Shown: positions 7,464-15,637 of the stretch, one piece after another
Position numbering within the stretch: the first letter of the stretch is position 1
Layout of the letters: each line of letters starts with the position of its first letter
Source: Candidatus Thorarchaeota archaeon
Lineage (GTDB): Archaea > Asgardarchaeota > Thorarchaeia > Thorarchaeales > Thorarchaeaceae
Assembly: GCA_016839445.1 (NCBI GenBank)
Contig: JAEOUG010000141.1
Location: forward strand, 1 to 45,578
Length of the DNA stretch: 45,578 nucleotides
Reading direction: 5' to 3'
Translations under genes and position numbers: made by a program
The notes under the pieces: model-generated
What the model saw: the letters and a program-made list of their open reading frames with translations, nothing else
Database searches by the model: none
Told to the model about the DNA's origin: nothing

Positions 7464-8360
7464 CTACTCCACCAAGCCTGCAACCTCTGTCAGTCGCCAT
7501 TGAACTTGGTCTCCGAGTTTCTCAAGCACATCGTATAGCTGCTCTGGTACCACACCCAGTTTCTCGCTTATCTCAACCAGTGATCTAGAGCCGTTGCAGA
7601 GACCTCGCGCCCTCTCAAGCAGCTGGAACTCCTTGCTTGGCAGTCCTACAAGGTCGAGGTAGGCATTGAAGCGGGCATCATTGCCTTCAATCACGGGGCA
7701 CATCTTCGCCACCTTCAGGAATCCCCTTATCGCTAGGTACTCCACAACTGCAGCAATCTCGTCGTCAGGGATTCCGGTGGCCAAGCTTATCCTATGGATT
7801 GAGTTGCTGCCGTCGATTGCCTCCAGCACCCGATTTCCAGACGTGCCGAAGTCTCTGTGAAACTCATCGAGGAATCCTCCAGAGCGGATGGCGATGTCCA
7901 TCGCCCTCTTCTCCAGAGTAGGCACGACGAACCGGCTCAGGTTTGACATTGTCAGTAGGATTTCTTCATAGTCTGCGAAGACCTGAGTCACCTCTTTCTC
8001 AAAGTCCATGAAGACGTCCAGCACCGCAATCTCCATCTTGAGTTCGTCCTGGTAGCGGGAAACGAACTTGCGCGTGAGTTCTCTTAGAACAGCACGAAGC
8101 ACCTTCTCTGATGCCCCGGATTCTACCAGAAAAATGAACAGGAAATCTGAGCCATATTGCTCGTACAGGAGTTCAGATCCCTCAAACGAAAGGCTCTGAA
8201 TTGACTTTTCCCCAAACTCGGACGCGAAGCTCGTAATCGCACTGAGGAATCCTGAAAGCAGCTCGTCAAGCTTCCGTTCATCAGTTCTGGAGTAGTGGAA
8301 GACAGGACTTCCTCCAGTTGTAAGCACCATGAACTCAAGAATCCCGAGTTTGTCAACCAA
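7464..8360 (-). CDS. longin-like domain protein, paralogue of the next gene
   Basis: A 298-residue protein with the same ends as its downstream neighbour but without the middle domain. Residues 1-110 read as a longin-like fold (LEFMVLTTGGSPVFHYSR, LDELLSGFLSAITSFASEF, QSLSFEGSELLYEQ, DFLFIFLVES, LRAVLRELTRKFVSRYQ). Residues 175-290 contain helix-turn-helix or winged-helix segments with the shared signature PVIE..DARFNAYLDLVGL and GLCNGSRSLVEISEKLGV. The TTG start at 8360 has GAGGA just upstream, and a CTTAAAG TATA-like element on the minus strand near 8401-8407 would give a short leader. It is the first gene of the longin-longin-MinD operon and probably arose by duplication. The function is unknown beyond the fold inference. 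Confidence 0.75.
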   Translation of the reverse strand: MVDKLGILEFMVLTTGGSPVFHYSRTDERKLDELLSGFLSAITSFASEFGEKSIQSLSFEGSELLYEQYGSDFLFIFLVESGASEKVLRAVLRELTRKFVSRYQDELKMEIAVLDVFMDFEKEVTQVFADYEEILLTMSNLSRFVVPTLEKRAMDIAIRSGGFLDEFHRDFGTSGNRVLEAIDGSNSIHRISLATGIPDDEIAAVVEYLAIRGFLKVAKMCPVIEGNDARFNAYLDLVGLPSKEFQLLERARGLCNGSRSLVEISEKLGVVPEQLYDVLEKLGDQVQWRLTEVAGLVE

Positions 8361-8491
8361 GAGTCCTCTTCTCCTGCTGACCTTCCCCGGGCTGAAGTTT
8401 CTTTAAGATATCGCCTCTGGATTCCTCCGCTCGAAACATCCATATCTTCCTCTGCAAAGCATCCTGCATCGTCTGGGAGGAATCAGTCTCC

Positions 8492-10111
8492 ATGTTACAG
8501 TACCGAGAGTTCCCGTTGAGGACTGCTGCCGTTCTCGTGCTCTTCTCTGCACCGGTTTCGCTCTGCATCTACATAATCACTGGGCTCGTGTCCGGAACAC
8601 TTCTTGGCCTCAGCCTTCCGGAGCACCATGGACTCTTGGGAATCGGTGCATTGGCTGCGACCGTAGTGCTGCCTATCACAGGACTCATTGTTGATCGAAT
8701 GCGGTTCCACGACCACCTCTTGCTGCTGTCGTCTCTCTTGCCAGCGACGGGTGTTCTCCTGAGGCTCTTCCCTGTCTTGCCTGCTAGCGAAGACCAATTG
8801 AACCTGATACTTGCAGTCTTCGTCTTCTCTGGGCTTGCCGCTTCTGCAGTGCTCTGGACTATCCGGGCCAATCAGAGTGTAGTTGCTCGCTACAGAGGGA
8901 GGACCGTTGCCCTGTTTGTGGCGCTCGTTTTGGTTCTGCTTGGAGTATTCACCTCACTTCCCCAACTTGGTGTCGTTCTCAATGGGGACATCCTTGTGAT
9001 TCCCGCCTTCATATCTCTCTTCGCAGTCCTGCTTGCTGCTGCATTCCGTCCGTGGAAGTTCAGCAGAGCTTCTTTCGGAGCGGCGGGCAGTGCCGGTCTC
9101 TACTTCGTTCCGATGGTGTTCGTCCTTGCGGCGCACATGCTCTGGTACTTCGTAACGAAGACCTCAATAGGGGACTTCTTTGCCGGAGACTCCGCATTCG
9201 AGTCATTGACTCAGTTCACCGGGCTTGAATTCGGGCAGTTGATGCCATTGGCAATCGGTGCCATTGTGAGCGCCGTGTCTGCAGACATCCGGGGCCGGAA
9301 AGCTTCTTTCAGCACACTGCTCTTCATGATGGGCCTCTTGACCATCTTCGGGTCGGCTGTGTATCAGACATACTTCGAGCTAACGGATGTTACTCATACG
9401 ACTTGGACTGTCCTTCTTGTAAGCCTCGTTCTGAGTGAGCGTTTCATCGAGGGCTACATGCTTGGCCTGTGTCTCTTCCTTATCTGGCCTGAGATTGGTT
9501 CTGCGCGAAGCAAAGGTCTTCGACTCTCGCTGATCTGGTTCTTCTTCTTGGGATACATGACGCTGTTCTGGGCGGTGGACCTAAACGCCACGGTCTTTGG
9601 GCTGGACTTCCACTTCCCGTCGGTGCTGAGAAGTTTCGGTGGTGAATTCGCCATTCTCTTCTCTCTGATTGGCCTGTATCTGATAGGTCCGTTGCCAGAA
9701 GTCCTAGGCCGCGAGATTGAGATGGAAGATCTCTCTCTTGAATTCGATGAGCGACAGGTCCGAAAGACAGTTGATGCGTTCGTGGGCGCAGATGACTTCG
9801 AGTCCATCAGGAGCCAGCTTGATATCATCGATGCTGGGCAAGAGATCAGCGATAGCGACATGAGTGAGATTCTTGGAGAGGACTCGAAGGACAAGCTGCA
9901 GCTGCGGAGGATCCCCGGGATTGGCGAGGCTCTCGAGAAGAAGATCCGAGCGGCTGGTTATGAATCGGCTGCGCAGCTTGCTGGTGAAACCGCGCAGCGG
10001 CTCGCTCAGAAGGTGGATGGACTTAGCACGGCAAAGGCTGAGGCGATACTGAAGGAGGCCCGGAAAATCGTCAAGAAGACCATCAAGAAGAACAAGCGCG
10101 GAGCGTCCTAG
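8492..10111 (+). CDS. multi-pass MFS-like membrane protein with C-terminal helix-hairpin-helix domain
   Basis: A 539-residue protein. Residues 1-405 form about 11 to 12 membrane helices arranged like a major-facilitator transporter (charged loops such as VDRMRFHD and DIRGRKAS after helix pairs). It is followed by an acidic linker (about 405-468) and a soluble tail from 469. The tail reads LRRIPGIGEALEKKIRAAGY, then AAQLAG, then VDGLSTAKAEAIL, which is a tandem helix-hairpin-helix arrangement as in RadA N-termini and DNA repair proteins, ending in a lysine-rich stretch (KKTIKKNKRG). HhH domains bind DNA backbone non-specifically or mediate protein contacts. ATG 8492 has GGAGGA ten bases upstream. 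The gene is divergent from the longin operon and overlaps mtd by four bases at its 3' end. The fusion is real in the sequence; its role is unknown. Confidence 0.8.
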   Translation: MLQYREFPLRTAAVLVLFSAPVSLCIYIITGLVSGTLLGLSLPEHHGLLGIGALAATVVLPITGLIVDRMRFHDHLLLLSSLLPATGVLLRLFPVLPASEDQLNLILAVFVFSGLAASAVLWTIRANQSVVARYRGRTVALFVALVLVLLGVFTSLPQLGVVLNGDILVIPAFISLFAVLLAAAFRPWKFSRASFGAAGSAGLYFVPMVFVLAAHMLWYFVTKTSIGDFFAGDSAFESLTQFTGLEFGQLMPLAIGAIVSAVSADIRGRKASFSTLLFMMGLLTIFGSAVYQTYFELTDVTHTTWTVLLVSLVLSERFIEGYMLGLCLFLIWPEIGSARSKGLRLSLIWFFFLGYMTLFWAVDLNATVFGLDFHFPSVLRSFGGEFAILFSLIGLYLIGPLPEVLGREIEMEDLSLEFDERQVRKTVDAFVGADDFESIRSQLDIIDAGQEISDSDMSEILGEDSKDKLQLRRIPGIGEALEKKIRAAGYESAAQLAGETAQRLAQKVDGLSTAKAEAILKEARKIVKKTIKKNKRGAS

Positions 10112-10965
10112 CGTGGCTTCTCCTGCAGTGATGTCTTCTCAATGATAGTCCCATCAGTGGCATGAGGCGACCTATAGAGGGTGTCGTTGTACTTCTCAAT
10201 CTCACGTGCTTCGTCTGCTAGTCTTGCAGCGGCTCGCATCATTTCATGACCCGATGCTGCAAGCAGTGTGTATTCCTTTGGGTCGGAGGCTCGGAAGCAG
10301 GCCATAGATGTCACATGTGCTACTTGCTCCGCTATGGCGAGTGCGGCGTACGCTTTGGCCCTTGCATAGGGATTAGCTAGAGTGGCGTACTCAAGACTCG
10401 TCTTGACATCAATGATGACTCTTGGCAGTGTTGTTTCCTTGCCTTCTGCTATGCTGGCGACAACCTTGTCAATCTCGGAGTGAATTCCTCTGACCACGCC
10501 GCAGATGGCGAGGACTTTCATGGCATCTGTGTTGAATAGGACCATCTCGGTCGAATCAAGGAACTCTCTTCGAGCACCTATCATGGGATCCGGCGTGACG
10601 ATGATGAATCCTTGACGTGGGTGCAGGTTGGACTCCTCAGATTCTTTCCCCTTCTGAACGAATGCTTTCTTCGATGGCGCATCGGAGATTGAAATGCTCG
10701 GAATGTCTGTGTCTTCAAGCGCCTTTCTTACAGTTGCAGGGCCTTCCAGACTCGCGTTTGGGCTGACTATAAGAAGCAGGTCCGGAGAGTAGGATCTCGC
10801 TTCGTCAAGGACCCGCATACAAGAGGCTGTGTCCATCTTCGCCCCAGTCGACCAAGTAGTGATTTCTATTTGCCTCTCCGCTCTCTCATCAAGAGTGTAT
10901 TCGAGAAGTGGTGATGATGCAATGCATCCTATCTTGAGAACGCCAATGCGTGGCAGCTTGCCCAT
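10108..10965 (-). CDS. mtd: F420-dependent methylenetetrahydromethanopterin dehydrogenase
   Basis: A 285-residue Mtd, which interconverts methylene- and methenyl-tetrahydromethanopterin with coenzyme F420 in the methyl branch of the archaeal C1 pathway. Recognition rests on many family blocks: IGVLKIGCIASSPLLEY at the N-terminus, STGAKM, DPMIGARREFLDSTEMVLFN in the middle, NPYARAKAYAALAIAEQVA, and the C-terminal EKYNDTLYRSPHATDG followed by IIEKTSLQEKPR. The length matches methanogen Mtd (about 276). ATG 10965 is chosen because GAGGCGAG lies just upstream; the frame is open 45 bases further to 11010 but that part lacks family similarity. It is the second gene after the longin-zinc-ribbon protein. 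Its presence implies H4MPT and F420 in this organism. Confidence 0.93.
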   Translation of the reverse strand: MGKLPRIGVLKIGCIASSPLLEYTLDERAERQIEITTWSTGAKMDTASCMRVLDEARSYSPDLLLIVSPNASLEGPATVRKALEDTDIPSISISDAPSKKAFVQKGKESEESNLHPRQGFIIVTPDPMIGARREFLDSTEMVLFNTDAMKVLAICGVVRGIHSEIDKVVASIAEGKETTLPRVIIDVKTSLEYATLANPYARAKAYAALAIAEQVAHVTSMACFRASDPKEYTLLAASGHEMMRAAARLADEAREIEKYNDTLYRSPHATDGTIIEKTSLQEKPR

Positions 10966-11028
10966 ATTCGCTCGCCTCGAATCTCGAGGGAGTGGGTGTG
11001 CAACTGACAAAACTCTTGTGGTTTTCGC

Positions 11029-11943
11029 TCAACGTCTGAAGTGGAATGAGAGACCCGTCCCCGCTAATAGGTCCGCTCCGTCAAGCTGTTTTCCACAGGT
11101 CGCGCATCTGAATACGATCTTAGGATCATTAGAGGCAGTACCACATTTGTTGCACAGGGGCTCAACATCAATGACCGAGAGCTCGCTGACCTTCACTGGT
11201 GTCTTGCAGTGAATACATGTCACCTCAGAAAGATCATCCACAATGACTGCGTGGAACTGAGTGCTGCACCTAGGACAGAAGACGTTGAAGACTTTGTGCA
11301 GGTCCTCCGACTGGCATCTTGGACATAGCAGTTCTATTGTGACATTCGAGTCTCCGCATTGGCGGCACTCAAGACTTCGGCCGTAGGTCTTTGATATCAG
11401 CACACCGGCATCTTCAAGATCGTGGAGAAGTCTGGCTACCTCCTCGTCATCAGTCCCTAGGAAATCCCTTGCAGCGGGGTATCTGTGCGAGGTCCTCAGA
11501 ACATGCTCTGGTCTTACGGAATCTATCCGACCCGTAACGAGTTCCTCGACTAGCTTCTTAACTCCTGGATTTGCTAGGAGCTCATCGCCACTGGTTTCCT
11601 TCATTAATTCATGAAGAAGTCTGAATGACTTCGCAAGTTCGTCGTCCCAGGAATCTGCATCGAAATCAATGTGAGGAACAAGCCTGCGGAGGTTTCTCTC
11701 GACAACGCTCGCCTCCTCCTGTTCTTCGACAAGTACTGCAACGCAAGCAGGGGATCTCATGTAGGAAATGACAAGGCCCTGCTGAAGCTTCGAGTAGCCT
11801 ATCTCTGATTCCTGATTCACTCCGTGGCCCATGAAGACCGTAACTGCTTCTTCAGAAGTGAGGGGAGTTGCCTCTGGATATGACCGACCAACCATTGGTC
11901 CAAGGTTGTCGTCCCACCAAATCGAGAATATCGCCTTCGGCAC
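11029..11943 (-). CDS. longin-like N-terminus with six CxxC zinc-ribbon motifs
   Basis: A 304-residue protein. The first 110 residues (AIFSIWWDDNLGPMVGRSYPE, then GLVISYM, CVAVLVEEQEE and a long helix) look like a longin/roadblock-type sensor fold. Residues 115-190 are helical and may form a winged helix. The C-terminal third carries six Cys-x2-Cys pairs at residues 193/196, 207/210, 223/226, 243/246, 264/267 and 280/283, enough for three zinc ribbons. The GTG start at 11943 is preceded by GGGGACC. The gene is divergent from the surface protein and 63 bases upstream of mtd. Similar longin plus zinc-ribbon combinations are a trait I associate with Asgard genomes, but no specific role is known to me. 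It could act in protein complexes or transcription. Confidence 0.7.
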   Translation of the reverse strand: MPKAIFSIWWDDNLGPMVGRSYPEATPLTSEEAVTVFMGHGVNQESEIGYSKLQQGLVISYMRSPACVAVLVEEQEEASVVERNLRRLVPHIDFDADSWDDELAKSFRLLHELMKETSGDELLANPGVKKLVEELVTGRIDSVRPEHVLRTSHRYPAARDFLGTDDEEVARLLHDLEDAGVLISKTYGRSLECRQCGDSNVTIELLCPRCQSEDLHKVFNVFCPRCSTQFHAVIVDDLSEVTCIHCKTPVKVSELSVIDVEPLCNKCGTASNDPKIVFRCATCGKQLDGADLLAGTGLSFHFRR

Positions 11944-12080
11944 TGCAATAGGTCCCCTGATTTGACCACCGTCTATGGATACAAGTGGACTTGCGCGCTT
12001 GAGTGGAAGTCATTCCGACTTATTTGCATATCCTGCACAGACCCTGTCTGAACTGATACAACCAGCTCTCCACCGAAGAC

Positions 12081-12087
12081 TATAAAA
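12081..12087 (+). promoter_or_regulatory. TATA box of the Ig-repeat surface protein
   Basis: TATAAAA at 12081-12087 is a canonical archaeal TATA box. Transcription would begin near 12110, giving a leader of about 35 bases before ATG 12145. This also argues against the earlier in-frame TTG at 12118 being the start. Confidence 0.6.
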
Positions 12088-12144
12088 CCGAACCTCCAAG
12101 TTCGAGCCCCACACGTCTTGATAGACACAAGAAGGTATCCAGTT

Positions 12145-13911
12145 ATGGCTCATCTGATTCGTAGAAGATCGATACTTGTACTCGCGATATCCTGGTTGAT
12201 TCTGTTGCCGGTGCTTGGCGCTCCAAATCAGAGCGCACTCGATATTGCCCCAGTCTCGATCAGTGAGCCTGCGGCACCTACCATCACTGGCCCTTCCTAC
12301 TATGAGTTCGAAAATGGTAGCCGAGGTCATACTCTCGTCTACAACGCGACCGATTCTGATCCGAAGAACTACACAGTAACGAGAGACGGATCCAGATATG
12401 ACTCCGGCTTGTGGGGCGGCGGAGATATCACCGTCTATCTTGTCTACCTGTACACCCGGAACCTGATTGACGTACTTCCTAAGACGTTCAATTTCACAAT
12501 CACAGTCTTCAACGACGACGACGAGTCGGCTTCCATCAATACTACAGTGTATGTGTACGAGGACATCCGGCCTCCACAGATTGTGCAGCCTGCCAATATG
12601 ACTTACGAGGAGGGCTCGTTTGGCCATGAGATCTTCTGGCAAATCGATGAGTCGAATCCAGCGTTCTACAATATCTCACGGGTTTCGAATGAGCCATCAG
12701 GCAATGCCACTACTCTCGTGAGCGGCACCTGGGATGGGAACAACATCACTTATGGAGTAGACGGACTGAATGCATCACGATGGTACCTCTACACACTCTT
12801 CGTCAATGACACCCTCGGAAGGAATGCGACAAGCACTGTGAATGTCACTGTGTTTCCAGACCTGTCGTTTCCGAACGTGACTAGTCCTGATGACATCTCC
12901 TTCGAGTTTGGTGCTGAAGGGTACAGCATCGTCTGGCATGCCTATGACAGCAACCCGAAGAACTACAGTGTGACTGCAGTCATCCTCTACAACGACACAA
13001 GCTACGGGAACGTGTCAGCTCTGCGTCCTTGGGTGGATGTCATTGAATCGGACTGGACATTCACGGATCCAGCGGGGCAGGACATCGAGATTATTCTGGA
13101 CGGCCTCTTCCTTGGCAATTACTCGGTTACGCTCTCCGTCTTCGACATATATGATCGAGAAACGAACGACACAGTAGAGGTCAACATCTACAAGGACCTA
13201 CGCGCCCCTGTGATTACGACCTCCGGAGACTTGGTCTACGAAGAGGGATACACAGGGAATGTGATTGAGTGGTCTGCCGATGAGAGCAATCCGGTCTTCC
13301 TCAACCTCACGCTGAACGATGTAGAAATTCTTGCCAACGGGACATGGAGAGGTGAGAACTACTCCCTCGACGTGGATGGACTAGACGTTGGTGTCTATCT
13401 CTACAACATGACCTTCAGGGACTACTTCAACCAGACATCCTGGGCCGTCATTCAGGTGGAGGTCACACCGGATGCCCACTTGCCGACCATTGCGCAGGTT
13501 GTAATCATCCAGTCCTTCAACAAGATCACGACAAACAACCTCACGCTCCAGGCATATGTGTGGGACATCAACAACATATCAAGCATCGAAGTGCAGTGGG
13601 GCGTAGGAAACCCTGAGTCGGAGGACTTCGAATACAGCACCATGAACATGACATCAGCATCGATTCAGGACTTCTTCACGGCAGAGCTTGGAGAGTACCG
13701 GCTGAATCAGGTAGTGTGGTTCAGACTGAACGCCACAGACAATTCATCAGTCATGAATCAGAATCTGACCAATTGGACTAGTGTAGTCGTTGTTAGGCAA
13801 AGCTACGTTGGGATTCCAGCAGCACTCTACGGCTTCGTGGCGCTAATGGGCGGGTTGTCCTTCCTAGTAATCTTGGTGCTATATTTCAGAACGAGGACGC
13901 GAGGCAAGTAG
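12145..13911 (+). CDS. secreted, membrane-anchored surface protein with four Ig-like repeats
   Basis: A 588-residue protein with a classic signal peptide (RRRSILVLAISWLILLPVLG, residues 5-25) and a C-terminal anchor helix (GFVALMGGLSFLVILVLYF) ending in RTRTRGK. In between are four related domains of about 100 residues beginning near bases 12271, 12568, 12868 and 13201. Each repeats a pattern of proline-rich lead, Y-E-E/F-x-G, a glycine, I/V-x-W and D-E/S-S/D-N-P-x-x-Y/F. A fifth, diverged domain precedes the anchor. There are many N-x-S/T sites, consistent with archaeal N-glycosylation. The repeats resemble bacterial-type Ig or cadherin-like beta sandwiches used in S-layer or adhesion proteins. 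ATG 12145 has AAGGT upstream. The role is probably envelope structure or attachment. No enzymatic motif is seen. Confidence 0.75.
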   Translation: MAHLIRRRSILVLAISWLILLPVLGAPNQSALDIAPVSISEPAAPTITGPSYYEFENGSRGHTLVYNATDSDPKNYTVTRDGSRYDSGLWGGGDITVYLVYLYTRNLIDVLPKTFNFTITVFNDDDESASINTTVYVYEDIRPPQIVQPANMTYEEGSFGHEIFWQIDESNPAFYNISRVSNEPSGNATTLVSGTWDGNNITYGVDGLNASRWYLYTLFVNDTLGRNATSTVNVTVFPDLSFPNVTSPDDISFEFGAEGYSIVWHAYDSNPKNYSVTAVILYNDTSYGNVSALRPWVDVIESDWTFTDPAGQDIEIILDGLFLGNYSVTLSVFDIYDRETNDTVEVNIYKDLRAPVITTSGDLVYEEGYTGNVIEWSADESNPVFLNLTLNDVEILANGTWRGENYSLDVDGLDVGVYLYNMTFRDYFNQTSWAVIQVEVTPDAHLPTIAQVVIIQSFNKITTNNLTLQAYVWDINNISSIEVQWGVGNPESEDFEYSTMNMTSASIQDFFTAELGEYRLNQVVWFRLNATDNSSVMNQNLTNWTSVVVVRQSYVGIPAALYGFVALMGGLSFLVILVLYFRTRTRGK

Positions 13912-13917
13912 GGTTCG

Positions 13918-14433
13918 CTAGAGCAGCATCTCGAGGACCATCTCTGGAATGTTTCCTCGGTTATGTTGAGTGATCTCGATCACCTTCACGTCAGGTCTTG
14001 CCCTTATTGCATCCAAGAAGGGGTCTCCTCGCATCTGGATTGTTCCTAATACACAACCGCTGTCTAGGCATCTGACGATTTCGGCTCTGAACGCAGAGGA
14101 GAAGAGCTCCATCTTCGCGATCTCGTCAACTAGGACTACGAGCCCCCTTTCGCGCGCTGATCGCATGGACGGCACGGCGACCCTCTCAATGTCGCCGACA
14201 TTCACCTTGTACTTTCCGACTCGGGGACCTTCTACCAGAGAAGAGTGTGCCAAGACTCCGCTTGCCCCATCAATCGTCTGAATACTGAAGCCCACTCTTC
14301 TCCCGTGCTCTCGGATTTCCGATGACCAGAATCCTCCGAGATCTGATGGATCTAGGTTCCCTGCTATGCACTGAATTGCAGTCGTCTTGCCTATTCCTGG
14401 CTTGCCCGTAAGTAGTATGTTGGCAGCCACCAA
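13918..14433 (-). CDS. THEP1-type nucleoside-triphosphatase
   Basis: A 171-residue P-loop NTPase of the THEP1 family. Walker A is G10-K-P-G-I-G-K16-T17. Walker B and the following acidic motif read GLVVLVDEIAKMEL (DEIAKME at 103-109), the diagnostic THEP1 block. The segment GGFWSSEIREHGRRVGF near 33-49 is also family-typical. THEP1 enzymes hydrolyse NTPs without strong base preference; the biological role is unsettled, with RNA-related or nucleotide-metabolism roles proposed. GTG 14433 has GAGGAGGT six bases upstream, a strong site. It follows the FrhB-type gene by 20 bases and is probably cotranscribed with it. Confidence 0.88.
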   Translation of the reverse strand: MVAANILLTGKPGIGKTTAIQCIAGNLDPSDLGGFWSSEIREHGRRVGFSIQTIDGASGVLAHSSLVEGPRVGKYKVNVGDIERVAVPSMRSARERGLVVLVDEIAKMELFSSAFRAEIVRCLDSGCVLGTIQMRGDPFLDAIRARPDVKVIEITQHNRGNIPEMVLEMLL

Positions 14434-14453
14434 AAGACCTCCTCGCCGGACGC

Positions 14454-15521
14454 TCAGTGTTTTGGTTTCATCCCGTAGTACTTGTACCTCTTCGATCTCG
14501 CAACATTCTGTATCGTGCCTAGGGACTTGGGATCAGTAAGCTCGGCCTCGATGCGCCCTTCCTGCACCGCTTCCTGTAGCACTTGCTCACCGGCAACTGT
14601 CCTCACGATGACCGTTGTGAATCCTTCTTCGGACCCAATATTGCCACATGACAGGTCTGCGTTCATGCTCGTCAGGTCGTGGCAGTAGGCGCACGAAGTC
14701 GAGGCGGCGGAGTCCAGTTCGGAGACCGGCCACTCATGCTCGGTCTTGGGAGTCCTGACCCTGAACTTCCCTCCAGATATCTCAAATCGTGAAATCTCGT
14801 CAATGTCCACCTCTTGGCTCTTCAACCACGCCTTAAGCTTGGGGTACTCGAAAGACTCCATGCAGAAGAGTCCAATAGAGAAGACTGACCGCCTTCGATC
14901 CACACTCAGGTAGCCAGCAGGATGCTGTTTCATTCGTTCAACTGCGTCGATGTCACACGAGGTTCCCACAACCGCCACTGACAGAGCCCCGTTCTTGAAG
15001 CCCTCCATCATCTTTCCGACGACAGAAGCATGGGAGTAGATGGTGCCCCCGCAGTCGGACAATAGCTTCGCATCTTCCACGAGACGCGCCTCGGGCATCC
15101 ATGGCTTTGAGTCACCTCGGCAAGCCACAACAGCAGCGTCAATGAGGTCGTGGTCGAGCATGTATCCAAGCAGGGCGGTCACCACGCCTCCGTCCTGTTT
15201 CCGGTGTTCTCCTGTTGATCTTGCCTTCCAGATGCTCCTGAAGTGGCCCGCAACATCAGTCCACAGTGGATAGGTCCGAGGACACATTGCGTAGCAGACG
15301 CCGCAGGAGGTGCAGTTCCCAGTGAGTGTGGGTACATACTTGCCAGAACTCAGATCCCCTGTAAGTGCATCAGCGGGGCAAGACTCAACACATGAGCCAC
15401 ACTCCACACATACCCCCGGCTGAATGATGTCCTTTTCCAGCTTCTTGAATGCGTATCGCTTAGTGTTTTCTTTCAGCCATCGCTGGGCCCTATCCATAGT
15501 GACTTGATGTCGTTCTGACAA
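14454..15521 (-). CDS. FrhB/FdhB-type coenzyme F420 oxidoreductase subunit with two ferredoxin motifs
   Basis: About 355 residues. Two [4Fe-4S] ferredoxin motifs lie at the N-terminus (C38-x2-C-x2-C-x3-C48 and C70-x2-C-x2-C-x3-C80), followed by the FrhB N- and C-terminal domains: RKQDGGVVTALLGYML, GTSCDIDAVERM, FSIGLFCMESFEY and CAYCHDLTSMNADLSCGNIGSEEGFTTV. This family holds FAD and extra Fe-S clusters and passes electrons between F420 and a partner. Solo FrhB-like proteins also act as F420-dependent reductases. The frame is open to GTG 15581, but a TATA-like element (minus CATATA, about 15561-15566) and AGGGTGA before TTG 15521 favour the shorter form. ATG 15497 is a third option. Its THEP1 partner follows. 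No hydrogenase subunits are nearby, so a different electron donor is likely. Confidence 0.85.
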   Translation of the reverse strand: MSERHQVTMDRAQRWLKENTKRYAFKKLEKDIIQPGVCVECGSCVESCPADALTGDLSSGKYVPTLTGNCTSCGVCYAMCPRTYPLWTDVAGHFRSIWKARSTGEHRKQDGGVVTALLGYMLDHDLIDAAVVACRGDSKPWMPEARLVEDAKLLSDCGGTIYSHASVVGKMMEGFKNGALSVAVVGTSCDIDAVERMKQHPAGYLSVDRRRSVFSIGLFCMESFEYPKLKAWLKSQEVDIDEISRFEISGGKFRVRTPKTEHEWPVSELDSAASTSCAYCHDLTSMNADLSCGNIGSEEGFTTVIVRTVAGEQVLQEAVQEGRIEAELTDPKSLGTIQNVARSKRYKYYGMKPKH

Positions 15522-15560
15522 TCCTTGTTCACCCTGCTGAGAAGACGACTCCCGATTCAG

Positions 15561-15567
15561 TATATGT
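15561..15567 (-). promoter_or_regulatory. TATA-like element upstream of the FrhB-type gene
   Basis: On the minus strand CATATAC lies about 40 bases upstream of TTG 15521, so transcription would begin near 15537 with a leader of roughly 15 bases. This placement helps decide the start of the FrhB-type gene and would put the earlier GTG 15581 outside the transcript. Confidence 0.4.
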
Positions 15568-15637
15568 CTATGCCGGAACACCCAAAAGCGACATGGCAGA
15601 GCGGTCGCTGAGCAGATAGATAACGGAGATGTCGTAG

